From assembly GCA_035327585.1 (NCBI GenBank), contig DAOLDD010000002.1, positions 110,633 through 174,632 of the forward strand: a stretch of 64,000 nt of DNA, given 5' to 3'. The stretch's first letter is position 1, and each line of letters begins with the position of its first letter. Of the stretch, positions 33,869-42,245 are shown piece after piece. The translations under genes and the position numbers were made by a program. Origin of the DNA: JAMLJG01 sp035327585. Its GTDB lineage: Bacteria; Verrucomicrobiota; Kiritimatiellia; CAIVKH01. Below the pieces are notes generated by a model. That model did not search any database, was not told where the DNA came from, and saw only the letters and a list, made by a program, of their open reading frames with translations.

Positions 33869-33897
33869 CCCTTTCGCGTATTTGGCGTGTTTAGCGG
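33869..33897 (+). repeat. Direct repeat bracketing the xylose cluster, right copy
   Basis: It matches 29788-29816 in 26 of 29 positions and in the same orientation. Together the copies enclose the AraC regulator, xylA and xylB. Confidence 0.6.
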
Positions 33898-33967
33898 TCC
33901 CCCTCCTCATCCGCGAAATCCGCGGTGCCTTTCCTTCCCCGTCCCCAACTCGCGGCGTGCATAAAAG

Positions 33968-34017
33968 TTTCAACGTCTGTAAAAACGATTTGTGCGACTT
34001 TCAACGTCTGTAAAAAC
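33968..34017. repeat. Twin dyad repeat, locus 2 (31-bp spacing)
   Basis: Two copies of CAACGTCTGTAAAA (33968-33986 and 33999-34017), the reverse complement of the core at 7911-7960, with the same 31-bp period. The bases beyond the second copy also resemble locus 1 (TTTTCGCG then a GCTG/TGCGC word). The second copy lies inside the 5' end of the GH31 frame. Confidence 0.8.
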
Positions 34018-36211
34018 TATTTTCGCGTGCTGCGCGGCGGCCCAATTGACGCTCGCGGAGCCGTCGGTGCTCGTTTCGGGCACGCCGCAACACACCTACG
34101 CGCTGCCCGGCCGGCCTGATGCGCCGCAAACGGGCGACGATCTCGACGGGCGGCTGCGGATCGAAATTCGGGACGGACAGGCGCTCGTGCGCGTGGCGCT
34201 GAAATCGGGCGAAGCCCTATGGGGCGCCGGACAGCGACTCGACGCATACAACCTGCGCGGACGAACGTTCGACATCTGGGCGGAGGACGGGTGGAACCGC
34301 TGGGACACGTCCTACCTCGCGGTGCCGTGGTTCATCAGTTCGGACGGCTACGGTATTTTCGTAAATGGCACGGGACGGTTGCGCGCGGACGTTGGTGCGT
34401 CGGTCCCGGATGAACTGCGCATCTGGTCGCCGGACGCGGGTGCGGAGGTCTGGGTTTTTCGCGGCACGCCACGCGAGATCCTCGCACAGTACTCCGCGCT
34501 CGTCGGGCGGCCTCACGCCCTTCCGGACTGGACCTTCCAGCCGTGGCTCTCGCGAAATTCTTATCTCTCGGCCTACGAAATCAACCGCGCGCTGCGGATC
34601 GGTGCGCAGCACGGGTTCCGGTTCGGCGCGGTCGTGCTCGAGGCATGGGCGGAACAGTTGCACAATTTCCGTTTCGAGGAGCGCCGTTATCCGGAGCCGG
34701 AAAAATGGATCGCGGGCCTGCGCAAACGCGGCGTGCACGTGGTCACATGGATCACGCCCAGCGTGTGGACGTCATCGAGCGCGTACGCGGAGGCGAAGTC
34801 GAACGACTGGCTGGTGCGCAACGACGACGGCACGGAATACGTCACACGCTGGCTGGAGAACGGGCGCAAGATCGATTTCCGCCAGGAGGCGGCGCGCGCG
34901 TGGTGGCGCGATTTGCAGCGTCCGCTGGTTCGCATGGGCGTTTGCGGTTTCAAAACGGATGGCGGCGAGCACATGCCGGATCCGTGGTTTCACAACGAAC
35001 ACCCTTTCCACTATCAGCGCGCCACGATGGATGCGTTTGCCACCGAGGGGCGGGCCGGCCTGGCCTTCGCGCGTTCGGGGAATCCGCTGACCGCGGGGAA
35101 TTCGACCCTCTGGGGCGGCGACCAGCACGCGGCGTGGTCGAATCTGACCGCCGTCGTGCGCGCGGGCTTGTCCGCGGCGTGGTCGGGTCATTTCTATTGG
35201 AGCCACGATGTCGGCGGATACACGGGCACGCCGGAACCGGAGTTGTACGTGCGCTGGCTGCAGTTGGGCGCGTTCAGTCCGATGTTCCAACTGCATGGCG
35301 TCACGCCGCGCGAGCCGTGGCGGTTTGGCGCGAAGGCACGCGCGATTGCACTCGGCTACTTCAAGGCTCGCGAACGCCTGCAGCCCTATCTGCTCGAGTT
35401 GGCGGCGGCGGCGCGCGAACAGGGACATCCGATGTGGCGTCCGCTGTCGTGGGCGTTTCCCGACGATGTGGAAACGCATGGCGTGGGCGACCAGTTCATG
35501 CTCGGACCCGAGCTGCTGGTTGCGCCAGTGGTGGAGCCGGTCGAAAACCGCTTCGTCTATTTTCCCGCCGGGGAATGGGTCGACTGTTGGGACGGCGCGG
35601 TCATCACCGGGCCGGTGCGACGCCTTGTCCGCGCGGACCTCGCGCGCATGCCGGTCTACGCGCGGGCGGAAAGCGCGCGGCGCTGGCGAAACCTGCTGGC
35701 CGACGTCCCGCGCGGGGTGATCCCGCCTGATGAGCCGCCGCCCGCGGCGCTCCCGATCGATGTGAACTGGCGCGTGCTGGGCTGGCTGCCGGGCGGGGTC
35801 GCCTCCGAACAGTTGTTCGATGGACAGCGCCCGCATCTGAACCAGGTGGGGTTGGGCTTCGGCGAAGAACCCCGGCGCTGGGTGGATCTTCCGCCCACGG
35901 CGCGGCGCACCGACGATGGCGCGCTGGATCTTGCAGCAGCCCTGGGCAACCGGGGCTTCGCGACGGCGTATCTCTACGGCGCGTTTGAGAATCCCGCGCG
36001 GCAGCGCGTCCGTATCTACGTCGGCAGCGGCGATGCCGCCACGCTGTGGATCAACGAGAAGCAGGCGCTGCACCGGCCCGTACACCGCAATCCGGAGGCC
36101 GATGAGGATTCGATCGACGTCACCCTACCGCCGGGTCCGGTCCGCCTGCTGCTGCGCATCAGCCGCGACCTCGCGGAACCGCTCGTTTACGTCCGCATCG
36201 TGGCGATCTGA
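33992..36211 (+). CDS. Glycoside hydrolase family 31 (alpha-glucosidase / alpha-xylosidase)
   Basis: About 739 residues. A beta-sandwich N-domain leads to the catalytic barrel with nucleophile Asp323 in KTDGGEHMP and acid/base Asp377 in LWGGDQHA, then WSHDVGGYTG and LQLGAFSPMFQLHG. A proximal C-domain follows (MLGPELLVAPVVEP) and an extra ~150-residue beta module with WRVLGWLPGG ends the protein. A signal-like FACCAAAQLTLA follows the start, suggesting export. The only upstream start codons are non-ATG; the GTG at 33992 lies in a dispersed repeat, so the native 5' end may be changed. Its place behind xylAB suggests release of xylose from xyloglucan-type chains. Confidence 0.85.
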   Translation: MRLSTSVKTIFACCAAAQLTLAEPSVLVSGTPQHTYALPGRPDAPQTGDDLDGRLRIEIRDGQALVRVALKSGEALWGAGQRLDAYNLRGRTFDIWAEDGWNRWDTSYLAVPWFISSDGYGIFVNGTGRLRADVGASVPDELRIWSPDAGAEVWVFRGTPREILAQYSALVGRPHALPDWTFQPWLSRNSYLSAYEINRALRIGAQHGFRFGAVVLEAWAEQLHNFRFEERRYPEPEKWIAGLRKRGVHVVTWITPSVWTSSSAYAEAKSNDWLVRNDDGTEYVTRWLENGRKIDFRQEAARAWWRDLQRPLVRMGVCGFKTDGGEHMPDPWFHNEHPFHYQRATMDAFATEGRAGLAFARSGNPLTAGNSTLWGGDQHAAWSNLTAVVRAGLSAAWSGHFYWSHDVGGYTGTPEPELYVRWLQLGAFSPMFQLHGVTPREPWRFGAKARAIALGYFKARERLQPYLLELAAAAREQGHPMWRPLSWAFPDDVETHGVGDQFMLGPELLVAPVVEPVENRFVYFPAGEWVDCWDGAVITGPVRRLVRADLARMPVYARAESARRWRNLLADVPRGVIPPDEPPPAALPIDVNWRVLGWLPGGVASEQLFDGQRPHLNQVGLGFGEEPRRWVDLPPTARRTDDGALDLAAALGNRGFATAYLYGAFENPARQRVRIYVGSGDAATLWINEKQALHRPVHRNPEADEDSIDVTLPPGPVRLLLRISRDLAEPLVYVRIVAI

Positions 36212-36301
36212 CGGAGGGAGGAGCGGGATCCGGGAAGCGAGTTCTCGCGCGCGTCACACCATCTTGCCGACGCAATTGCAGGCCGCAGTTTTTGAAGCTG
36301 A

Positions 36302-36634
36302 TCAATGGAGGACGAGAAAGGATTCGGCGGAACTCCTGATAAAATCCTCGATGTTCCGCACATTCGAAAGAAGGCGCGCCACCAGTTGCTCCGTTGAACA
36401 GTTTCCCAGCGGGACATGCACAACCTTGGGAGGATGCCCCCGCAGCATGGACAAATGAACGAAATCGGAATCCTTTGAAACAATCGTGAACCCGTTCTCC
36501 GCGGCAAATGACCAAATGAACTCATCCTGTTCGCGAGTCAGGCTGAAATCCTTTAGATGCTTTGACTCGGGGAATGCCGGGGAAAGTGCCGCGACCAACT
36601 TAAAAGACAGGTTCTGGTCGAACAGCAGCTTCAT
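36302..36634 (-). CDS. DUF5615 PIN-like toxin
   Basis: A 110-residue protein starting MKLLFDQNLSFKLV, the opening of the DUF5615/PIN-like family with its first acidic residue (Asp6). The second acidic site is in TIVSKDSDFVH, and VVHVPLGN follows. Such proteins are thought to be metal-dependent RNases, the toxins of type II pairs. It overlaps the upstream DUF433 gene by four bases, antitoxin first. Intact by length. Confidence 0.87.
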   Translation of the reverse strand: MKLLFDQNLSFKLVAALSPAFPESKHLKDFSLTREQDEFIWSFAAENGFTIVSKDSDFVHLSMLRGHPPKVVHVPLGNCSTEQLVARLLSNVRNIEDFIRSSAESFLVLH

Positions 36635-36855
36635 CCGACCGCGGCGAGAAGGCGCTTCTCGCGCTCCGCTGCGAAGGAGAGGCAGGCGCGAATATCTGTT
36701 TCCGTGAGTTCAGGGAAATCCGCCAGGATTTGCTGGATGCTCATTCCGGAGGCAAGGTACTCCAGAACGTCGGACACCGTGATGCGCATGCCGCGGATGC
36801 ACGGTTTACCGCTCCGCTTACCTGGCTCAATAGTGATGATATCCTTGTAGTTCAC
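36631..36855 (-). CDS. DUF433 antitoxin
   Basis: A 74-residue protein with the DUF433 signature: IITIEPGKRSGKPCIRGMRI, then VLEYLASGMSIQQILADFP and LTETDIRACLSFAAERE, a helix-turn-helix-containing DNA-binding fold. DUF433 genes pair with DUF5615 toxins, here immediately downstream with ATGA overlap. It probably represses its own operon and neutralises the toxin. Confidence 0.9.
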   Translation of the reverse strand: MNYKDIITIEPGKRSGKPCIRGMRITVSDVLEYLASGMSIQQILADFPELTETDIRACLSFAAEREKRLLAAVG

Positions 36856-36897
36856 AAGGGAACTTTAGCCGGGTTACCCCCTGCTCGCAACTGCATT

Positions 36898-37923
36898 CTA
36901 TTCGCGCTCGTAGGCGGCGATGCGCCTGGCGGCGGCGGCGGGCCGCTCGACGCATTCGAGCAGCGAGCGCAGCATGAGCGGGGCCACGATGGTGGCGTCG
37001 GATTCGATGACGAACATCGGCGTTTTCTCGGTCAGCTTGTCCCAGGTGATCTTCTCGTTCGGCGTCGCGCCGGAGTAGGAGCCGTAGGACGTGGTGGAGT
37101 CGGAGATCTGGCAGAAGTAGGCCCAGGGCTTCACCTTTTGCTGCAGGTCGTACTTGATCGAGGGTACGACGCAGATCGGGAAGTCGCCGGCGATGCCGCC
37201 GCCGATCTGGAAGAAGCCGCAGCCGCGGCCCTTGGAGAGCTGCGTGTATTGCCCGTAGAATTCCGCCATGTATTCGATGCCGGACTTGACGATGCTGGCG
37301 CTGCATTCGCCGGTCTTCACGTAGGACGCGAAGATGTTGCCGAAGGTGGAGTCCTCGTGGCCGGGCACGACGATGGGCAGTTTCGCCTTCGCCGCGGCGA
37401 GCAGCCAGCATTCATCCGCGTTGCCGGGACAGTCCTTGCGCTTGAGGCGGAGGATGACGTCGTAGAAGTACTCGTGCCAGAAACGCCGCTCGCCCTTGCG
37501 CGTGGCTTCCTTCCACATGGGGACGATGATCTTCTCCACCGCGCGGAAGGCCTCGTCCTCCGGGATGCTGGTGTCGGTGACGCGACGCATGCGCTGGTCG
37601 AGGATTTTGGTGTCGTCCTCCTTGCGCATGTAGCGGTAGTCGGGAAAGTCCTTGTAGTGGTCGTGCGCGACAAGGCGGAAGAGCGACTCCTCGAGGTTCG
37701 CACCGGTGACGGAGAGCCCGTGGATCAGCCCGGCACGGATGGCGGGCGCCATCGTGATGCCGAGTTGCGCGGAGGACATGGCTCCCGCCACGGCCCAGAA
37801 CATGCGTCCCCCACCCTCAATGTGCCGCCAGTAGGCGAGCAGCGCATCGCGCGTGGCGCGGGCGTTGAAGTTCTTGTAGTTGGTCAGGACGAAATCAAGC
37901 ATCGGCAGTTGCGTCACGGGCAT
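36898..37923 (-). CDS. Deoxyhypusine synthase-like protein
   Basis: A 341-residue member of the deoxyhypusine synthase family, which moves the aminobutyl group of spermidine onto a lysine or amine using NAD. Seen: SAQLGITMAPAIRAG, LSVTGANLEESLF with the NAD-site turn, VPGHEDSTFGNIF, GGGIAGDFPI, and GATPNEKITWDKL with the lysine matching the catalytic lysine of the eukaryotic enzyme. The ATG at 37923 has AAGGAG five bases upstream. Bacteria lack eIF5A, so the substrate is open; polyamine exchange such as homospermidine synthesis is one possibility. Confidence 0.88.
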   Translation of the reverse strand: MPVTQLPMLDFVLTNYKNFNARATRDALLAYWRHIEGGGRMFWAVAGAMSSAQLGITMAPAIRAGLIHGLSVTGANLEESLFRLVAHDHYKDFPDYRYMRKEDDTKILDQRMRRVTDTSIPEDEAFRAVEKIIVPMWKEATRKGERRFWHEYFYDVILRLKRKDCPGNADECWLLAAAKAKLPIVVPGHEDSTFGNIFASYVKTGECSASIVKSGIEYMAEFYGQYTQLSKGRGCGFFQIGGGIAGDFPICVVPSIKYDLQQKVKPWAYFCQISDSTTSYGSYSGATPNEKITWDKLTEKTPMFVIESDATIVAPLMLRSLLECVERPAAAARRIAAYERE

Positions 37924-38063
37924 GGGGACTCCTTCGCGAATTTTTTCCAACGGGCGGAAATCATGCAGAGCGCGGTTGCGAATTGCAAGATCGACACCTG
38001 TTTGGCGGGGCAGGTTTGACAGGGGGTCGGGGCGGACGTACGCTGCGTATTAAGGAGGGGCGC

Positions 38064-39089
38064 ATGAATCAGGCACCGCGCGGCCGTTTTTCGGCGAGTG
38101 TAACCATTCTATTCTCACTGTGCGTCCAAATGGCCCGGGCCGACCAGCCGCCGGAGCGCTTCGACGCGGTGGATGCTTGTCCATCGATTTCACACGTACC
38201 GATTCTCGTGGTCACGCGCGGAGTCCCGGCGCCGGTCGCCGCGCAGATCGACTGTCCCACCGGCGGTGTGATCGAGGTGAACGTATTCGTGCGCCCCGGC
38301 GACATCGGGCCCATCACCAACATCACGGCCACCGGGGAGGACGGCGGCGTTTACCAGGCAACGATTCCCTTCTCCATGATCCAGGGTGTTGATCGATTCT
38401 GGTATTTCATCGACGCGACGGCAACGAACCTCGCGGGCCAGCAGGTGTACCTGCAGTCCCGCTGGTTCCCGGTGCAGGTCATCGACAGTCACGCCGCCAT
38501 GCTCCTGCCGCTGGACCGCGCGGGCGGAGGCGGCCAATCGACATGGCTGGCGGCCGGGGTGGCCATCGCGGGCGGCGCCCTCGCCTTTTCCAGCTACGAT
38601 GGCGGTTCTTCAGGACCATCCGCGTCCGGTCCAACCGCGGGCGTGTCGCCGCCCGGCACTTCACCGCCCGGTGGTGGCGGCGGCGGACGATCCGGGCGCG
38701 GCCGGGGCGCCGTGCTGTACCACCTGTGGCAGCAGAGCGGCGGCGAATCACCCGGCGGGGAAGAGACCTGCAACGGTGTCACGGGCGGGGAGCAGGTTTC
38801 GCTCGGCAATGCGTGGACCTGCGAAGAAGGGCCGATCGAAATCTACGTATGCGGCGCCTGTCCAGGCGCATCCATCCGCGTCACCACCTCATGGGGCGTC
38901 GACACCACCGTGCCCAACGTTCCATTCGACGCGTGCCCGACGGGCCCGACCCCGGCGCTGACCATTCCCAAAAACCTGGAGCCGGGCGAGCCGCTTTCCG
39001 CTACCATCACGGTCTACGCGAACGGCGGGGTGATCGCCGTCATCGGCTGGCCGCTGCTTGACGAGGACTGCAACGAGCAGGCCGGTTGA
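38064..39089 (+). CDS. Exported protein of unknown function with glycine-rich linker
   Basis: A 341-residue protein with an AAGGAGG ribosome binding site and a signal peptide (SASVTILFSLCVQMARA). A first beta-rich domain (about 35-165) contains VIEVNVFVRPGD and FWYFIDATATN. A hydrophobic stretch (STWLAAGVAIAGGALAF) and a Gly/Ser/Pro linker follow, then a second beta domain with six cysteines (for example ETCNGVTGG, CGACPGAS, LDEDCNE). The cysteines suggest disulfides outside the cytoplasm. I do not recognise a family. It stands alone between the DHS-like gene and the transporter operon. Confidence 0.7.
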   Translation: MNQAPRGRFSASVTILFSLCVQMARADQPPERFDAVDACPSISHVPILVVTRGVPAPVAAQIDCPTGGVIEVNVFVRPGDIGPITNITATGEDGGVYQATIPFSMIQGVDRFWYFIDATATNLAGQQVYLQSRWFPVQVIDSHAAMLLPLDRAGGGGQSTWLAAGVAIAGGALAFSSYDGGSSGPSASGPTAGVSPPGTSPPGGGGGGRSGRGRGAVLYHLWQQSGGESPGGEETCNGVTGGEQVSLGNAWTCEEGPIEIYVCGACPGASIRVTTSWGVDTTVPNVPFDACPTGPTPALTIPKNLEPGEPLSATITVYANGGVIAVIGWPLLDEDCNEQAG

Positions 39090-39206
39090 TTGCGACCCCG
39101 AACGCTTCCTCGCCGCACAGCGGAAGGTATTCATGTTTCCGCCATCCGCCGTCGCAGTGAGAGCGAACGGCGATGGGATACACCGGGCCGCGCCCCCAAC
39201 CTGCAT

Positions 39207-39260
39207 ATCAGGGTTGCCCTGATGGCATATGTCCGCGGTAATATTTCAGGGTTTCCCTGA
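39207..39260 (+). promoter_or_regulatory. Two operator-like palindromes upstream of the transporter operon
   Basis: ATCAGGG-TTG-CCCTGAT at 39207-39223 and TCAGGG-TTT-CCCTGA at 39246-39260, centres 38 bp apart, about 90 bases before the transporter start. The shared half-site TCAGGG strongly suggests a dimeric regulator binding twice. Confidence 0.6.
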
Positions 39261-39345
39261 TACGATGCGCGATTGCGCTGGAAGGGTGGATGCCGATACT
39301 GCCCACGAAAACACCGCGGCCGATACCGGCTGCAAGGAGTTGAAT

Positions 39346-40758
39346 ATGGCACGCGCAAAGAATGCTTTTACGCCGGCCCGCCTGCTGGGGCTGCTGGTCG
39401 CCGTCCTCGCCTTCGCGATCCCGTGGATCATTCACTTCCACGATCTCTCCGAAGCCGGCCATCGGGTCTTCGCGATCTTCCTGATGGCGGTGGTGTTGTG
39501 GGTGACGGAGGCGATTCCGCTTCACGCGACGGCGGCGCTGATCATCCTGCTGAACATTCTGCTGGCCAGCAGCGCGGCTGTGATCCCCTTGCCCAAGGAC
39601 TATGCGGCGCCCGCCTACACGTTGTATTTCAACGCACTCGCCAACCCGGTCCTGATGCTCTTCCTCGGGGGCTTTTTCCTGGCGGACGGCGCGGCGAAGT
39701 ACGGGCTCGACAAGAATCTCGCGCGCGTGTTGCTGAAGCCGTTCGGAACCAAACCCGACCGGATCATCCTGGGGCTGATGGTGATCGCGGCGGTGTTTTC
39801 GATGTTCATGAGCAACACGGCCACCACGGCGACGCTGATGGCGGTGGTGTTGCCGGTCGCGGCGCGCCTCCCCGCGGGCGACAAGGGCAAAATCGCGCTG
39901 ATCCTGTGCATCCCCTTCGCGGCGAACATTGGCGGCATGGGTACGCCGGTCGGCACGCCGCCAAACGCGATCGCGCTCGGCGCGCTGAACAAGGCGGGCA
40001 TCCAGGTGAGCTTCATTGAATGGATGATCATGGTGATGCCGTTCATGCTCGTGCTCTTGCTCTTCACCTGGTTCGTGCTTACGCGCATCTTCCGCTCCAA
40101 GGCGACGGCGATCACGATCGACATCCAATCCACATTCGACCGCTCGCCGCAGGCCCGCCTCTTCTACGTCGTGGCGGGCGCTACGATCCTGCTCTGGTTC
40201 ACGGAACCGCTGCACGGCATCCAATCCAGCATCGTGGGTTTCCTGCCGGTCGTGGTGATGCTGGCCACGCGCCTCATCTCGGACAAGGAGTTCCACTCCA
40301 TGCAATGGAGCGTGCTCTGGCTGGTCGCGGGCGGCATCGCGCTGGGCGACGGCGTGGCGAAGACCGGCCTCGACAAGTGGCTGATCGCGCTGATTGATTG
40401 GGAAAACATGGCGCCGGGCATGGTCGCCGGAGCGCTCTGCGTGACCGCATTGCTCTTCAGCACGATCATCTCCAACAGCGCGACCGCGAACCTGCTGATT
40501 CCGATCGGCATGAGCCTCGCCGCCTCACCCGCCGTTTCGATGAGCCCGCTCAACCTTGCCATCTTCATCGCGCTGGGCTCCTCGCTCGCCATGGCGCTTC
40601 CGATCAGCACGCCGCCGAACGCAATCGCCTACGCGACGGGCACGGTGCAGACCAAACAGATGGCGATCGCGGGCACCTTTGTCGCGATCGCCGGTCTTCC
40701 GCTGTTTATCTGGCTCGCGCCCCGCGTGTGGGCGGTCATGGGCATGATGAATCCATGA
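39346..40758 (+). CDS. SLC13/DASS-family anion transporter
   Basis: A 470-residue transporter with about eleven membrane helices. Both substrate-site signature loops are present: MFMSNTATTATLM in the first half and IISNSATANLLIPIG in the second (SNT-type motifs). NIGGMGTPVGTPPNAIAL and SLAMALPISTPPNAIAY are the paired hairpins of the inverted repeat. The family imports di- and tricarboxylates, sulfate or phosphate with sodium. The ATG at 39346 has AAGGAG upstream. It is ATGA-coupled to a histidine kinase, and a phosphate-type porin ends the operon, pointing to an inorganic or organic anion. Confidence 0.9.
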   Translation: MARAKNAFTPARLLGLLVAVLAFAIPWIIHFHDLSEAGHRVFAIFLMAVVLWVTEAIPLHATAALIILLNILLASSAAVIPLPKDYAAPAYTLYFNALANPVLMLFLGGFFLADGAAKYGLDKNLARVLLKPFGTKPDRIILGLMVIAAVFSMFMSNTATTATLMAVVLPVAARLPAGDKGKIALILCIPFAANIGGMGTPVGTPPNAIALGALNKAGIQVSFIEWMIMVMPFMLVLLLFTWFVLTRIFRSKATAITIDIQSTFDRSPQARLFYVVAGATILLWFTEPLHGIQSSIVGFLPVVVMLATRLISDKEFHSMQWSVLWLVAGGIALGDGVAKTGLDKWLIALIDWENMAPGMVAGALCVTALLFSTIISNSATANLLIPIGMSLAASPAVSMSPLNLAIFIALGSSLAMALPISTPPNAIAYATGTVQTKQMAIAGTFVAIAGLPLFIWLAPRVWAVMGMMNP

Positions 40759-42245
40759 GCGAAGCCGGACAGGGCATTTTCTCCCTCGGCGAGAGCCTGC
40801 CGGAGCGGGAAATGGAGGAGCGCATGATCGGCTTGATCGATGCATTCCTCGGACATCCACCGCGCCAATCGCTTCCCGCCGGATCGATATTGTTCGAGGA
40901 GGATGTGGAACTCGACAGCATCTGGATCCTGGTGAACGGCAAAGTATCGCTCTATCGGACGCTTAACGGCGAGAAGGTCGTTTTCCACTCCCAGACGGTG
41001 GGCCGCATCATCGGCCTGCTCGCCTTCTCCAGCCGCAATCGCTCGTTCTTTGCCTGCCGCGCCGTAACGCCGGTGACCCTGATGAAAATCAGCTTCGCGG
41101 ACCTCACGCGTGCGCTGGAGGCGGACGCCGCCCTGCTCGGCTTGTTCAGCATGGTGCTGTTGCGCTCGATGGCCCGGCGGAATCGCCGCCTCGTCGAACT
41201 CCAGACGGAGGTGCTGACGCTGAACCAGAAGCTCGCCGAGGAGCGGGACCAGGTGGCCCGCACACTGCGGGAACTGCAGCAAGCGCAGGCCCTGCTCGTC
41301 GAGTCGGAAAAAATGGCCACGCTCGGCCAGATGGCCGCGGGCGTCGCGCACGAGCTCAACAATCCCATCGCAGCGATTGCCCGCGCAGCCGATTTCCTCG
41401 GTCGGGACTTGATGGAACTGGCGGGCGAACGACCCGACGGCCGGGTGCTGCAGGAACAGATCACGCGCGCGATCGAGCAACGCCCCGTATCCACGCGCGT
41501 CCAGCGCGAGCAGCGGGAGATCCTTGCGCGGCTGCTGCGCGACGAGGATCGGGCGGCGCGCCTCGTTGAAATCGGAATTGAAACACCCGACGAGTTCTCG
41601 CGGCTGGCCGCGGCGCTGGGCAAATCGCCGGATGAGGCCCTGCCGGTGCTCGAACGGTACCACCAACTCGGCGCCTCGCTCCGCAACATCGACCGGTGCG
41701 CGCGCCGGATCACGGAGCTCGTTCAAAGCCTGCGCTCGTATGCGCGCGCGGACGAACCCGAGCCGAAGGAAGCCGATATTCACGAAGGCATCGAAGACAC
41801 CCTTCGCCTGCTCGCGCACCGGCTCAGGGAAATCGAATTGGACCGCCAGTATGGCGCCCTTCCTCCCCTCCAGTCGCGCGGGGGCGAACTCAACCAGGTC
41901 TGGACCAACCTGATCGTTAATGCGCTCGACGCGATGCAGGGCCGAGGCCGCCTTTGCATCCGCACGGAGATCGTTGGGGCCGGGCAGATCGCCGTACACA
42001 TCGTCGACAACGGACCCGGCATTCCACCGGATCACCTGAACCGTATTTTTGATCTCCGCTTCACCACGCGGCAGGGCCGCGTCGAGTTCGGTCTCGGGCT
42101 GGGGCTCTCCATTTGCCGGAACATCATCACGCGACTCGGCGGCACGATCAGCGTCACCTCCCGGCCTGGTTGCACGGATTTTTGCGTCACGCTTCCCGTG
42201 GCGCCAAAGGTGGGCACAGAAGCAAAGGAGCAGAACCCGTCATGA
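40755..42245 (+). CDS. Histidine kinase with N-terminal cyclic-nucleotide-binding-like domain
   Basis: A 496-residue cytoplasmic kinase. Residues 25-140 form a cNMP-binding/CRP-like sensor (ILFEEDVELDSIWILVNGKVS). A coiled coil (about 150-190) leads to the H box GVAHELNNP with His199. A helical insertion of about 90 residues rich in charged repeats lies between H-box helix 1 and helix 2, which is unusual. The HATPase has NQVWTNLIVNALDAM, DNGPGIP and GLGLGLSIC. It has no membrane segment, so it senses an internal signal, perhaps linked to the coupled transporter. Confidence 0.9.
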   Translation: MSEAGQGIFSLGESLPEREMEERMIGLIDAFLGHPPRQSLPAGSILFEEDVELDSIWILVNGKVSLYRTLNGEKVVFHSQTVGRIIGLLAFSSRNRSFFACRAVTPVTLMKISFADLTRALEADAALLGLFSMVLLRSMARRNRRLVELQTEVLTLNQKLAEERDQVARTLRELQQAQALLVESEKMATLGQMAAGVAHELNNPIAAIARAADFLGRDLMELAGERPDGRVLQEQITRAIEQRPVSTRVQREQREILARLLRDEDRAARLVEIGIETPDEFSRLAAALGKSPDEALPVLERYHQLGASLRNIDRCARRITELVQSLRSYARADEPEPKEADIHEGIEDTLRLLAHRLREIELDRQYGALPPLQSRGGELNQVWTNLIVNALDAMQGRGRLCIRTEIVGAGQIAVHIVDNGPGIPPDHLNRIFDLRFTTRQGRVEFGLGLGLSICRNIITRLGGTISVTSRPGCTDFCVTLPVAPKVGTEAKEQNPS

